A stretch of DNA of 64,000 nt from Flavobacterium pallidum (GTDB lineage Bacteria; Bacteroidota; Bacteroidia; Flavobacteriales; Flavobacteriaceae): positions 2,170,001 through 2,234,000 of the forward strand of contig NZ_CP029187.1 of assembly GCF_003097535.1 (NCBI RefSeq), given 5' to 3'. Within the stretch, counting starts at the first letter, position 1. The number at the start of each line of letters is the position of its first letter. The position numbers and the translations under genes are program-made. Positions 25,941 to 35,183 of the stretch are shown here, piece after piece. The notes beneath the pieces were generated by a model. It saw only the letters and a program-made list of their open reading frames with translations, was not told the origin of the DNA and searched no databases.

Positions 25941-27017
25941 CTAGTCCAGGGTTTTCAATGGAATGTCCGTATCTGAAATCGTGTGGTTCTGGTTGTCTTT
26001 TACCAAAACATGGATGGTATTGACATCGACATTTTGCAATGCTGTAGGGAGGTTTATAAAGCCTTTGATTTCATTGACTCCACCCATGAATTCACCATTT
26101 ATTGTCGTACTTCCGGCAGTGATGGTGTAAATAAGCTTATTGATTCCGGGTTCGTTGTTTTTCCTGATGATGCCCAGGAAATCCTTCTTGCTGATTTGCA
26201 GCGGAAAATACCTGAATTCCGGTGGCGGTGGCGCAACATATTCGGCAGCATAAATAATCTGGTCCGGAATGGTACCGGCCCAACTGTCTTTGACCATCAG
26301 GAAAACAATATTTTCCATGATAAATCCGTCCGGCGCATTGTAATAGGTTTTCGGAACCAGATCCATTCGATAGAAACCGCCGCCCAAATCCTTAAGCTTG
26401 GTTTTTTCCACAATTTCAGGAAGCCACGCCTGGTATTCCTGAAGAATAGCCCAATTGTTCAGGCCGCTGTGCATATGAACGCTGGTAGCACCCTCAAATC
26501 CCGGAGCCATATTCGCATTAAAGAGGATGCTTAAACCACCTTCCAGTGTAGGATGCAGGGGATACGGACGAATCAATTCGTTGGCAGTGTAAAACGATGA
26601 AAAATCGGTGTAAGCGATATTGGCAACATCTGACTGCTTGCTTCCGGTTTTGTCTTTCAAGCGAAGCCAGAATCCTGCACTGCCTGCAATGGCTTCGGGA
26701 GTCATCGAAAAATAATCCGTTGGGGTGAGGGTCTTGCTCCAGACCATGTTGCCTTCATAATGGAGTTTGGCAAATTCCGAGGAGTTTCCCCAATTTCCCG
26801 CATCAGGTTCAGATGGGGACCAGATCCAAAGGTAAACGTCTTCATTTTCGGCAAATGTAGTCGTAGAAAGGTCAAAATACCATGTTACTTCCTCGTTGTA
26901 TTTATAAACCACAGGATAGGAAGAAATCTTGTTGATCGGGCCGGCAGCATCCTGGGCATTCATGGAACCCGGTAACAAAGCGACGGCCAGTAAAAGGATG
27001 TGTATCATTTTTTTCAT
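25941..27017 (-). CDS. Exported protein of the glycan locus, probable DUF4961 family
   Basis: A 358-residue protein with a cleavable signal peptide (ending GSMNAQ) and no lipobox. It appears to be two beta-sandwich domains, each beginning with a long aromatic beta-strand segment (EVTWYFDLST, then a second half with GLSILFNANM and HMHSGL). The arrangement resembles starch-module-like proteins that follow or precede SusCD pairs, and from memory fits DUF4961, which often accompanies DUF5004. The ATG at 27017 lies 2 bases after the DUF5004 stop. It probably binds glycan at the surface; no catalytic residues are recognised. Confidence 0.65.
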   Translation of the reverse strand: MKKMIHILLLAVALLPGSMNAQDAAGPINKISSYPVVYKYNEEVTWYFDLSTTTFAENEDVYLWIWSPSEPDAGNWGNSSEFAKLHYEGNMVWSKTLTPTDYFSMTPEAIAGSAGFWLRLKDKTGSKQSDVANIAYTDFSSFYTANELIRPYPLHPTLEGGLSILFNANMAPGFEGATSVHMHSGLNNWAILQEYQAWLPEIVEKTKLKDLGGGFYRMDLVPKTYYNAPDGFIMENIVFLMVKDSWAGTIPDQIIYAAEYVAPPPPEFRYFPLQISKKDFLGIIRKNNEPGINKLIYTITAGSTTINGEFMGGVNEIKGFINLPTALQNVDVNTIHVLVKDNQNHTISDTDIPLKTLD

Positions 27018-27019
27018 AA

Positions 27020-27535
27020 TCAAAGCGCATTTAGTTTAAACTGATAGGAAATGAAGGGCGTTCCGCCTGATTTGCGGATAAGCTGTATTTCCATTTCGTC
27101 ATTGCTTCCCGGTACTGATGTCAGCTTCAATTCATCGGTAAGCTGCGTTTTTGCCGCGTCACTGTAGAGATAGATCATAATACTGCCGGAATTCGTAGGC
27201 TGGAAGTCGGTACTCAGGTTCCAATATCCCGAAAGTGCAAACAATGCGGGAACATCGCCGGCTACTTCATAAGTAGTGGGTCTCATTTTGTCGTCAACAT
27301 TCAGGTGCAACTGAAAATTTTCATAATTGAACAGCGTGCTGATATTCTGTTCATTAGGCTCAATGGCATTTGCCTTTGCAAATTCATCGACCATTTTAAG
27401 GCTCATGAGCCCCCAGTCACCACTTACTTTCTCATATAGCGTAATGGGGTCAACGTGGCTGCCGTCATCATCCTGTGTACAGCCAATGCACAGCAGAAAA
27501 ATAGCGAGCAATCCATAGATACTTTTCATCCTCAT
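27020..27535 (-). CDS. DUF5004-like lipoprotein, first gene of the glycan locus
   Basis: A 171-residue lipoprotein (LLCIGC at residue 19, then DDD). The body is a lipocalin/beta-barrel-like domain with a GYWNLSTDF core and an N-terminal helical piece. From memory it fits DUF5004, found with DUF4961 in SusCD loci. It is the first gene of the operon and follows the regulatory region shared with the DUF6377 regulator. ATG at 27535 or 27529 are both possible. Confidence 0.65.
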   Translation of the reverse strand: MRMKSIYGLLAIFLLCIGCTQDDDGSHVDPITLYEKVSGDWGLMSLKMVDEFAKANAIEPNEQNISTLFNYENFQLHLNVDDKMRPTTYEVAGDVPALFALSGYWNLSTDFQPTNSGSIMIYLYSDAAKTQLTDELKLTSVPGSNDEMEIQLIRKSGGTPFISYQFKLNAL

Positions 27536-27887
27536 AATTTGGTTTTTTAGTGATTATTGATTCGTTAAAAATTAGTTAAACGAAACTAAATCTTCTATAA
27601 ATCAAAATAAAAAGGTGTGCTTAAAATCAAGATGATTTTTCTATTATTTGAAATATAAATACTTGAATAACAGTGACTTAATTTGATTATAAATATTTAA
27701 AAATCAAGGCCTTGTTTAGATGAATAACATCTTGATTTTTGAATATATGAATGTGAAAATCAAAATTATATGTATCTTTTTTTTTGAAATGGATATTTTT
27801 TGCCAAGCTTTTTTATTGAAAATAAAATTATATCTTATATTTAAGCAATAATTGCAATTTGGTTAACAAACAAGTTGAAACGCTCTG
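27536..27887. promoter_or_regulatory. Divergent regulatory region of the glycan locus
   Basis: A 352-bp, strongly AT-rich region without a gene. It holds three ATCAAG half-sites: 27626-27631 and 27703-27708 forward, 27731-27736 inverted. AAAAATCAAG (27699-27708) and CTTGATTTTT (27731-27740) form a 10-bp inverted repeat with 22 bases between, the perfect palindrome CAAGGCCTTG lies at 27705-27714, and AAAATCA-AGA-TGATTTT lies at 27623-27639. These are candidate operators for the adjacent regulator. Confidence 0.5.
27816..27843 (+). promoter_or_regulatory. Promoter of the DUF6377 regulator gene
   Basis: TTG (27816-27818), 17 bases, TATATTTA (27836-27843), one base off TAnnTTTG. The start codon is 44 bases downstream. 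Confidence 0.5.
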
Positions 27888-29501
27888 ATGCAACTCAAAA
27901 ATCCACGATTACACTTGCCTGTATTTTTCCTGTTTTTTACAATTTCGGTTTCGGCATCCGGAATAGATTCGATTATGCAGCAACTCGATAAAACCCTTTT
28001 GAAAAAAGAATACTACATGAAGAAGAAGTATTCAAAAATAAGGGAGCTGAAAAGAAATGTGGGCAAGTACACCTTAAGCCAGGACAATACAAGCCTTTAT
28101 CATTGTTACATGGCTTTACTGGAAGAATACAAATCCTTCAAATACGATTCTGCCTATTACTATCTGGAACAGGCAAAGTCGCGTGCATTTATCCTGAAAA
28201 ACCCTGATTTTATTGCAAGAACCAGAATTAAGGAAGGTTTTGTGCTTTTATCTTCCGGGCTATTTAAAGAAGCTATCGATACTTTAAACAGTGTTGATGT
28301 GAATCGCCTGAAACAGGATGGAAAATTTGACCTTTATTCTATCAAAGCCCGTGCTTATTACGATTTGGCAGATTATAACAAAGACCAGCGTTACAACATC
28401 CATTACGTGCAGTTAGGCAACCAGAACCTTCAGGAAGCATTGGCTTTGGTTAAGCCGAATACCAATAAATACTGGGCAACTGAAAGCTTAAAACGCATGA
28501 AGCAGCAGGATTGGAAGGGCGCCGAGTTTGCTTTTAGCTACTGGATCAATAATTTCGATTTGCCTGCCGGGTATTATGGTATTGCAACTTCCAGCCTCGG
28601 CTATATTTATTCTGAACGGGGATTTACCGAAAAAGCCATTGAATACCTCGCCCTTGCAGCCATTGCCGATATCAAAAATGCCACTAAGGAAACCGTTGCG
28701 CTGCGCAATGTGGCCAATGAATTATTCAAACTGGGCTATCTCGAAAAAGCCAACCGATACATCAACCTTGCTATGGACGATGCTACGTTTTATGATGCGC
28801 GCCACCGCAAAATTGAAATTTCGACCATCCTTCCGATTATTGAAAAAGCACAGCTTAACAAAGTAAAGGATCAGAATGACCGCCTTGAGAAAATCGTAAT
28901 ACTGCTCACGCTTCTCGCAATCATCATCATCGTATTCCTTGTAATCATATTCAAGCAGCTTAAGGAAAAAAATGCGGCCCGGAAAGCTATGGCAGCTTCT
29001 TACACACAATTGCAGGATATGAACAAAAATCTTGGTGAAGCCAATATCATCAAGCAGGAATATATTGCCTATTTTATTAAGGCGACTTCCGATTTCATTA
29101 ATAAGATTGACCATATCCAGAAAAGTACCATCCACAATATCATTGCCAAGAAAACCACCGAAGTCATCGCGGCCCTCAAACGCTATAATGTAAAAGAAGA
29201 ACGCGAAAACCTGTTCCGGCAGTTCGATGAGGTCTTTCTGAAGCTGTTTCCGACCTACGTAAACGATTTCAACGAATTATTCCCACCCGAAAGCCGGACC
29301 CAGATCAAAAAAGGGGAATTACTCAATACCGAAATGAGGATATTTGCACTCTTCCGGCTCGGAATCCAGGATGGCAACCAGATTGCCGATTTCATGGAAC
29401 TCTCCGTATCGACCATTTATACATACAAGACGCGCATCAAAAGCAAATCCAGCTTCAGGGACAGTTTTGAGCAAAAGATTATGGACATTAAAACGATATG
29501 A
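27888..29501 (+). CDS. SusR-like membrane transcriptional regulator (DUF6377 family)
   Basis: A 537-residue protein: signal sequence or anchor (about 5-25), a periplasmic helical TPR-like domain (about 40-310, with [20 protein letters not shown]), one membrane segment at about 338-358 ([18 protein letters not shown]), a short coiled coil, and a cytoplasmic C-terminal domain ending in a LuxR-like helix-turn-helix ([23 protein letters not shown]). This architecture is that of SusR-type activators that sense oligosaccharides in the periplasm and switch on the adjacent SusCD operon. It is divergent from that operon. Confidence 0.88.
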   Translation: MQLKNPRLHLPVFFLFFTISVSASGIDSIMQQLDKTLLKKEYYMKKKYSKIRELKRNVGKYTLSQDNTSLYHCYMALLEEYKSFKYDSAYYYLEQAKSRAFILKNPDFIARTRIKEGFVLLSSGLFKEAIDTLNSVDVNRLKQDGKFDLYSIKARAYYDLADYNKDQRYNIHYVQLGNQNLQEALALVKPNTNKYWATESLKRMKQQDWKGAEFAFSYWINNFDLPAGYYGIATSSLGYIYSERGFTEKAIEYLALAAIADIKNATKETVALRNVANELFKLGYLEKANRYINLAMDDATFYDARHRKIEISTILPIIEKAQLNKVKDQNDRLEKIVILLTLLAIIIIVFLVIIFKQLKEKNAARKAMAASYTQLQDMNKNLGEANIIKQEYIAYFIKATSDFINKIDHIQKSTIHNIIAKKTTEVIAALKRYNVKEERENLFRQFDEVFLKLFPTYVNDFNELFPPESRTQIKKGELLNTEMRIFALFRLGIQDGNQIADFMELSVSTIYTYKTRIKSKSSFRDSFEQKIMDIKTI

Positions 29502-29549
29502 TCCAGTACCGAAACTCTTTATAACTTCATAACAATTCTTGATAACTCG

Positions 29550-29583
29550 TTTGGAGTAAATCGACAATTTAGCCTTAATTTTG
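29550..29583 (+). promoter_or_regulatory. Promoter of trxB
   Basis: TTTG (29550-29553), 22 bases, TAATTTTG (29576-29583), an exact match to both boxes with a slightly long spacer. The ATG lies 25 bases further on. Confidence 0.65.
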
Positions 29584-29608
29584 CCATGCTAAAAAACAAG
29601 CTAATACC

Positions 29609-30556
29609 ATGTCTGATACTATCGAAAGAATAAAATGCCTGATTATTGGCTCCGGCCCTGCAGGTTATACCGCTGCGATTTATGCAGCAAGAGCGAATAT
29701 GTTTCCTGTGTTATACCAGGGGATGCAGCCGGGCGGCCAGTTGACAACAACTAATGAAGTGGAGAATTTTCCGGGTTATCCGAAAGGTATCACCGGACCT
29801 GAAATGATGGTCGAGTTGCAGGAGCAGGCGAAACGTTTTGGATCCGATATCCGTGATGGCTGGGTAACTAAAGTGGATTTCTCAGGGCCTGTACACAAGG
29901 TTTGGGTCAATGATGTCATCGAACTTCACGCTGATACCGTCATCATTTCAACCGGCGCTTCCGCGAAATACCTCGGGTTACCGTCTGAGCAGCATTACCT
30001 CAATACAGGTGGTGGAGTTTCAGCCTGTGCCGTTTGCGACGGATTCTTCTACCGCAATCAGGAAGTGGTCATCGTTGGAGCAGGGGATTCTGCCTGTGAA
30101 GAAGCGCATTACCTTTCCAAACTATGTAAAAAAGTGACTATGCTCGTCAGAAGTGAAAATTTCCGTGCGTCAAAGATTATGGCAGAACGTGTCATGAAAA
30201 CCGAAAATATCGAAATCATGTTCAACACCGAAACCCTGGAAGTTTGCGGCGACGGACAAGTGGTGAACCAGGTAAAAGTGATTGATAAAAATGCTAAAGA
30301 AGAAAAAATTATCCCTGCCACAGGGTTTTTTGTAGCCATTGGCCATAAACCGAACACCGACATTTTCAAAGACTACATTACACTCGACGAAACCGGTTAC
30401 ATCATCAACAATCCAGGAACTTCAAAAACAAATGTTGAAGGTGTATTCGTAGCGGGCGATGCGGCTGACCATGTTTATCGCCAGGCCATCACCGCTGCAG
30501 GAACGGGCTGTATGGCAGCTCTCGATGCTGAGCGTTACCTGGCATCTAAGGAGTAG
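29609..30556 (+). CDS. trxB: Thioredoxin-disulfide reductase
   Basis: A 315-residue flavoprotein that passes electrons from NADPH to thioredoxin. FAD loop GSGPAGYTAAIYAAR (about 12-26), redox pair CAVC (about 136-139, followed by DGFFYR), NADPH loop VGAGDSACEEA (about 155-165), and the C-terminal FAD motif VFVAGDAAD. Length is standard. It stands alone behind its own promoter and before a terminator. Confidence 0.95.
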   Translation: MSDTIERIKCLIIGSGPAGYTAAIYAARANMFPVLYQGMQPGGQLTTTNEVENFPGYPKGITGPEMMVELQEQAKRFGSDIRDGWVTKVDFSGPVHKVWVNDVIELHADTVIISTGASAKYLGLPSEQHYLNTGGGVSACAVCDGFFYRNQEVVIVGAGDSACEEAHYLSKLCKKVTMLVRSENFRASKIMAERVMKTENIEIMFNTETLEVCGDGQVVNQVKVIDKNAKEEKIIPATGFFVAIGHKPNTDIFKDYITLDETGYIINNPGTSKTNVEGVFVAGDAADHVYRQAITAAGTGCMAALDAERYLASKE

Positions 30557-30682
30557 TTTTCAGTCGCAGTCTCAGTAGGCAGTAATGCGAAAGAGCGCAG
30601 ACAAAGCACCATAAAATAATAAATCCCGCAGAAGCGGGATTTTTTATTAAGAAGCTATTGGCACTGTGACTGTGACTGAAAA
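30557..30682. repeat. Mirrored CAGT-rich repeats around a terminator
   Basis: The first 23 bases downstream of trxB (TAGTTTTCAGTC, then CAGTC and CAGT units) match the reverse complement of the last 23 bases before the convergent GIN gene at about 21 of 23 positions. A standard terminator lies between them. Confidence 0.7.
30622..30646 (+). terminator. Terminator after trxB
   Basis: AATCCCGC (30622-30629), 4-base loop, GCGGGATT (30634-30641), then T5. It lies between convergent genes. Confidence 0.9.
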
Positions 30683-31519
30683 CTATTTCAAAGCCTTCTT
30701 CATCAATTTCGCGTTGTCTGCAAATTTCTTCAAATCAATTTTCGGTTCTCCGTAAATCGTGACTTCTGAGCTGCCGGATGCTTCAAGGATTAAGCTCGTT
30801 TCAGCATTCACGCTGCAGTTCACATAACCTTCAGTTGTTAGGGACATATTCTTTACAGTCATGCTTTTGCCGGTATACGCAGCATTGTTGTCCATCCGTA
30901 ATATCATGTCGATCACATCGCCTTCGATTTTGGCCGATGCTTTTTGGTACAAATCACATTTTAGTGCAGTAGCAGAAATCAACGCTTTTATTTCGGCATT
31001 TTTACTTAACACGAGATTCCCGCTTTCCGCTTTGGCATTCAACTCCACTTTCGATTTGTCATCTGCCGTAATCGAAAAGGATTTGCAACCTAAATTCAGG
31101 TACAGTTTGGAATTGTCAAAACACTGGAACGCTATGTCATCAAGTTTCACTTCCTCCAGCGCATTGGCTTTAGCGTCATTTCGGGTAATGATGGTTTTAA
31201 AGCTGTCGGTGTAAGTTACCCGGACGCTGAATTTCTTTTCGCCCGTAATGTCTTTCGCCATCGACAGTATGATCATGCTTCCGTTCATGCTGATGCCCAA
31301 AGCCGATTGCAGGTTGTCGTCGGCCTCGAGTTCTACGCCGGCTTTATCTCCTTTAATGAGCGACACTTCGAGGTTGTCACGCACTTCAAGTCCGTCAAAA
31401 GTGTCCACCTGCTTTTGTTCAATAACAACGATTTTCGAACCTTTGACCTTTTCTTTTCCTTGTGCCAAAGCCATTCCGCTGACCAAAAGCAGCACCAGGG
31501 CAAATGTAATTTTTTTCAT
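30683..31519 (-). CDS. DUF2807 / head-GIN domain exported protein
   Basis: A 278-residue protein with a signal peptide (LVLLLVSGMALAQG) and the DUF2807 (GIN) beta-helix pattern: repeated short strands such as VRDNLEVSLIKGDKAGVELEADDNL and ASGSSEVTIYGEPKIDL. The family is exported or anchored in the envelope; its molecular function is unknown. An exact -7 box TATATTTG (31547-31540 on the minus strand) precedes the ATG at 31519, so a longer start at 31561 is unlikely. It is one of three GIN-domain genes within 5.3 kb. Confidence 0.8.
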   Translation of the reverse strand: MKKITFALVLLLVSGMALAQGKEKVKGSKIVVIEQKQVDTFDGLEVRDNLEVSLIKGDKAGVELEADDNLQSALGISMNGSMIILSMAKDITGEKKFSVRVTYTDSFKTIITRNDAKANALEEVKLDDIAFQCFDNSKLYLNLGCKSFSITADDKSKVELNAKAESGNLVLSKNAEIKALISATALKCDLYQKASAKIEGDVIDMILRMDNNAAYTGKSMTVKNMSLTTEGYVNCSVNAETSLILEASGSSEVTIYGEPKIDLKKFADNAKLMKKALK

Positions 31520-31599
31520 TTTTGTATGATTGGGTTTGCCAAATATATGAAAAGTTGGCAATGTTTAGGAACGGATGATTATTGCACCTCATAAAAAAT

Positions 31600-31644
31600 C
31601 TGCGCTCCTGATGTAGTAATAATTTTACTACATCAGAAGCGCAG
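31600..31644 (-). terminator. Terminator after the NTF2-like gene
   Basis: A long stem: CTGCGCT then CTGATGTAGTA on the left and TACTACATCAG then AGCGCAG on the right with one mismatch, loop of 7. On the minus strand a T6 tail follows. Confidence 0.85.
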
Positions 31645-31668
31645 AGTATATAGCAGGGAATAGGATAA

Positions 31669-32043
31669 TTACTGCTGTGCCAGGTCTGATTCCGTATGCA
31701 TCGCACAAATCCAGTTACCGTTTTCATTTATCCATGTAGAAGTACAGGCGCATTTCATAGGCGGTTTTTGGTCATCGCCTGTTATGGTTAGAGTGATGAG
31801 GTAAGCAATAATGGCTGTGTCGCCAATAAGCTGCGTTTCGGCACCGGAAATTTCCATGACCTTTATTTTGGCACCCGCACCGGAGTCGAACATTTTCTTA
31901 AAGGAGGCTTCATCCACACTTTGTACCCCATTTTTTCCAGCCACGATGCAGGGGAACCGCGTCAGGTTCTTTACCGTTTCGTAATCATGGCGTTCCATAC
32001 CCTGCCAATATTTTTTTTCCAACTCAATAATTTGCGTTTCCAT
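31669..32043 (-). CDS. NTF2-like / DUF4440-type small protein
   Basis: A 124-residue cytosolic protein with the cone-shaped NTF2-like layout: N-terminal helix MDEIELEKKYWQGM-like region (ELEKKYWQGMERHDYETV), a central VDEASFKKMF helix, and paired strands VMEISGAETQLIGDTAIIAYL and CACTSTWINENGNWICAMHTES. Such proteins bind or convert small molecules, or act in stress responses; no catalytic residue is obvious. It stands alone with its own terminator. Confidence 0.7.
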   Translation of the reverse strand: METQIIELEKKYWQGMERHDYETVKNLTRFPCIVAGKNGVQSVDEASFKKMFDSGAGAKIKVMEISGAETQLIGDTAIIAYLITLTITGDDQKPPMKCACTSTWINENGNWICAMHTESDLAQQ

Positions 32044-32220
32044 GGTCGATTTTTTTTATTGGATTAAACGTTTTGTTACATAAAGTTCAAAATAATAATC
32101 GGTTAGAGGGAATGGTTTAACATAGATTTAATGGTGTATACCTTTAATTCCCGAACCACCGAATCAGAATCCGAAGTTCAATATTCCCGCATTTCAAACC
32201 AATTACGAGGCATAAAAAAA

Positions 32221-32244
32221 CATCCGCCCAAAAAGGAACGGATG
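32221..32244 (-). terminator. Terminator after the GIN lipoprotein gene
   Basis: CATCCG (32221-32226) pairs with CGGATG (32239-32244); on the minus strand T7 follows. It lies 22 bases after the stop codon of the GIN gene and ends the padR-pspC-GIN operon. Confidence 0.8.
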
Positions 32245-32266
32245 CTCTCACTAACTTTAAAAAAGA

Positions 32267-33007
32267 TTATTGTTCAGAAACCCAGCCTCCGCCGGACTCC
32301 GACTTGTTCAGCTGCTTTGGGATTTTGTGGTAACTGATCCCGCCTCCGCCACTTGCATCTGCAGTAAGGCTCAATATCGGATACACGGAGATGCTGCCCC
32401 CGCCACTTGCATCGGCCTTTACATTATTCGCCTGCAGCTGCTCTGCATCTATCGGACTGCCTCCGGAAGCATTCGCCTCGACGTCCAATGCCTTGCCACG
32501 CGCATGGATGTTGCCTCCGCCACTGGCATCCATGACAAGCTTATCGGCTTCTGCGTTAACGTCCATACTCGCACCACCTTCTGAAGTCAGGACCAGCCTG
32601 TCACTGATAAGTGTGCCGTTGCTGTGCAAGTTTCCGCCACCGTCAACGCTGAGTTCCTTGATGTTGGGCATGGTTACCGTTATAACCGGGCCGTTTTGGG
32701 AGGAAAAACTGCCCTCTGTTTCGATAACCAGCACGCCGTCGCGGACTTCAGTTTTGACCAGTGGCATGATGTTGTCATCGGCTTCTACTTTCACCTGCAC
32801 TGCGTTGCCCTGTTCGACAACCACTTCAAGTCCGCCACCAGTACGGATCCCCGAAAAGTTTTCGGTAACGTTGCGGGTTTGGATAATTACGTTTCCGCTG
32901 CCTTCCACGCCGTCATTTAAGTTAATGTTGTACCTGCAGGAAACAAACAGCAGGCTTAAGGCGGCTATCAGGATGATTTTAGTCAAAAGGATGATTGCTT
33001 TGGTCAT
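32267..33007 (-). CDS. DUF2807 / GIN-domain lipoprotein
   Basis: A 246-residue lipoprotein (LLFVSC at residue 24). The body is a DUF2807 beta-helix with clear short repeats containing DASGGG or GGG turns (VDGGGNLHS, MDASGGGNIHARG, ADASGGGSIS, ADASGGGGIS). The repeated Gly-rich turns suggest stacked beta-coils. It is the last gene of the PadR-PspC-GIN operon and starts 4 bases after the PspC stop, so expression is probably coupled to PspC. Function unknown; a structural or sensory role at the envelope is inferred. Confidence 0.85.
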   Translation of the reverse strand: MTKAIILLTKIILIAALSLLFVSCRYNINLNDGVEGSGNVIIQTRNVTENFSGIRTGGGLEVVVEQGNAVQVKVEADDNIMPLVKTEVRDGVLVIETEGSFSSQNGPVITVTMPNIKELSVDGGGNLHSNGTLISDRLVLTSEGGASMDVNAEADKLVMDASGGGNIHARGKALDVEANASGGSPIDAEQLQANNVKADASGGGSISVYPILSLTADASGGGGISYHKIPKQLNKSESGGGWVSEQ

Positions 33008-33011
33008 GGTT

Positions 33012-34805
33012 TTATTTTTTAATGATGGTTCCGTTTTTATCGGTGGTCAGGCCTTTGCCGCCTGTTCCCGGTGCTGCTGGCGCCGGAGGTGGGGCAGGGG
33101 TCTTGGTTTCTATAATCACTTTACCGTTTTCATCACGGATAGTCGTCGTCGTTGTTGCAGTTGTGATCGTATCGCTGTTGCTGCTTACCTGCACTGCGCC
33201 TGCAACGTCGCCAAATTCATTTTCATTTTCCGGGCAGTTCAGGCATTTCACCTGTTCGTGCTCCACTTTGTAAATATATTCGTCCGAGCTGAAATGCAGG
33301 TTGAAAAATTCATCATACGAATTGTCATAGTCCCTGACGCTTTCATCAGCCTTGAACTTTGTCCCTTCCGGAAGGTAAAGGTGCACTTCTACATCCTGGT
33401 CACGGAACTTATTGGAAGTATCTGTCAGCCAATAATTATCCAAAATTAATTTATTTCCGCTGATTTTGTAACTGTAACGTATTTTTTCCGCTACTTTTCT
33501 CGCATTGGAAACCGAGTTGCCGCGTGCCTGTTTTTCAATCGAGATGTATGGGGAAGCTTCGCTCGTTTTTTCAATATACAAGCGTACATTATTGGAATAC
33601 ATCACTGGCGCATCGGTAGAATCCTGCGTGATTTTGATTCCGTCACGGTCGTGTACGTTGCGTGCATAGAAATCATTATGTTTAAAGGAAATCTGTAAAG
33701 TGTCCTGCGGGTTCAGCGTAAAACTTTGCTTTTGTGTTGCCCTGCCTTCTTCAGATCTTTCGACAGCTTCATTGATTCCCATGGCAATCAGCAATCCGAT
33801 TGATACCAGCCATAATCCCAGCAGCGTATATTTGGCAGCACTTCCGATAGATCTCATATTGGTGATCAGTAATTTAAATCCAAGCAGCGCCAGGAAGAAA
33901 AACGGGATCCCGATCGAGAAGAACATAAGCAATCCAAAGACCCAGATCGGGTATTCTGAAAAGTTCCCCGCTTCAATATAATCCGACCACGGATAACGCA
34001 TAAAGTGTATCGAGCCGAGTGTAAAGACACCAATCAACAGTGATATCACCACAGGAATGGAGCAGATGATCAGAATCACCCCGAATACTTTTGCAAATAC
34101 CTTGAAGATGTTTACGATCACATCACCGATTGACGTACTGAACTGGCCTGCGGTATGTTTAGCCTGCTTGCCCATCTTGTCATAATCGGCATTCTTGATG
34201 CGTTCCGCTACATTGTCAAATTCTTCGCGCACTTTCTTTTCTATATTCGATATCGTGATCGGCTCTCCGTGCATTTCGAGTTTTTCAGAGGTAGTTACCG
34301 CTTCCGGCATTACGATCCAAAGGATGATGTAGGCCAGGATGCCAGTGCCATAGAAAAATACGAGCAGCAATAAAGCAATACGCAACCAAACTTTATCCAC
34401 CCCGAAATAATGGCCTAATCCTGCCAGTACACCGCCAACCATTCCGTGTTCACGGTCGCGGTAGAGTTTCTTTTTTACCGGTCCGTTCGGGTTGCTGTCA
34501 AATGTATTGCTGTTTTTTGCAGTTCCGTCATTGTCTTCATTATCGAGACGGTAATCTTCCGGTTGTCCCATGATCTGGATGACTTCGTCGAGTTCCTTCA
34601 GACTGATCACCTGTTTAGGGTTCGTATGCTTTTCGGAAATCAGCTCTGCAATACGCATTTCAATATCGCGGATGATCTCGTCCTGTCCGTTCGAGTTCGA
34701 CAAGGAACGTTTTATGGCGTCAAAATAGCGGGACAGCTTTTGGTAGGCATCTTCATCGATGTAGAAGAACATCCCTCCTAAATTTATATTTACCGTTTTG
34801 TTCAT
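33012..34805 (-). CDS. PspC domain membrane protein
   Basis: A 597-residue membrane protein. Residues 1-90 form a soluble helical domain (with ISEKHTNPKQVISLKELDEVIQ-type helices); the PspC domain lies at about 113-172 (RDREHGMVGGVLAGLGHYFG and LRIALLLLVFF); three to four more membrane segments follow at about 230-340; and the last 220 residues are a predicted outside beta-rich domain (SFTLNPQDTLQISFKHND). The C-terminal part is reminiscent of GIN/toastrack-like domains. PspC proteins take part in envelope-stress responses. The gene lies 2 bases after padR and 4 bases before a GIN lipoprotein gene. Confidence 0.88.
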   Translation of the reverse strand: MNKTVNINLGGMFFYIDEDAYQKLSRYFDAIKRSLSNSNGQDEIIRDIEMRIAELISEKHTNPKQVISLKELDEVIQIMGQPEDYRLDNEDNDGTAKNSNTFDSNPNGPVKKKLYRDREHGMVGGVLAGLGHYFGVDKVWLRIALLLLVFFYGTGILAYIILWIVMPEAVTTSEKLEMHGEPITISNIEKKVREEFDNVAERIKNADYDKMGKQAKHTAGQFSTSIGDVIVNIFKVFAKVFGVILIICSIPVVISLLIGVFTLGSIHFMRYPWSDYIEAGNFSEYPIWVFGLLMFFSIGIPFFFLALLGFKLLITNMRSIGSAAKYTLLGLWLVSIGLLIAMGINEAVERSEEGRATQKQSFTLNPQDTLQISFKHNDFYARNVHDRDGIKITQDSTDAPVMYSNNVRLYIEKTSEASPYISIEKQARGNSVSNARKVAEKIRYSYKISGNKLILDNYWLTDTSNKFRDQDVEVHLYLPEGTKFKADESVRDYDNSYDEFFNLHFSSDEYIYKVEHEQVKCLNCPENENEFGDVAGAVQVSSNSDTITTATTTTTIRDENGKVIIETKTPAPPPAPAAPGTGGKGLTTDKNGTIIKK

Positions 34806-34807
34806 GA

Positions 34808-35143
34808 CTATTTATTATTTTGGTTAGTGATTATAGACACCGCATCGGATAATTCGGTCCAGGTGCCGTTAAGTTCTTTCAAAAATGTTTGTCCTAATTC
34901 GGTCAGGCCATAATATTTCCGTGGCGGCCCCGAAGTTGATTCTTCCCAACGATAGTTGAGCAGTCCGTCGTTTTTAAGCCTGGTCAGCAGCGGATAAACC
35001 GTGCCCTCAACCACCAGCAGTTTTGCGTTTTTCAAGGTATCCAGGATTTCCGAAGTATAGGCATCTTTTTCCCTCAGGACCGATAGGATGCAGAACTCAA
35101 GAACACCTTTACGCATTTGGGCTTTCGTGTTTTCAATATTCAT
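34808..35143 (-). CDS. PadR family transcriptional regulator
   Basis: A 111-residue winged-helix repressor with the PadR signature: MRKGVLEFCILSVLREKDAY, then VEGTVYPLLTRLKNDGLL and the wing SGPPRKYYGLTELG. It is the short (PadR-s2-like) form that dimerizes through a single C-terminal helix. It is the first gene of the operon with pspC and the GIN lipoprotein gene, so it probably represses its own operon and responds to a ligand or membrane signal. Confidence 0.92.
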   Translation of the reverse strand: MNIENTKAQMRKGVLEFCILSVLREKDAYTSEILDTLKNAKLLVVEGTVYPLLTRLKNDGLLNYRWEESTSGPPRKYYGLTELGQTFLKELNGTWTELSDAVSIITNQNNK

Positions 35144-35183
35144 AGTTTCTTTGCTGTTTTTTAATTCATTTCAGGTTCGTGCA

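Noticed and set aside
32391..33449. Long plus-strand open frame opposite the GIN and PspC genes
   Set aside because: It runs antisense through two well-supported genes and its composition reflects their repeats.
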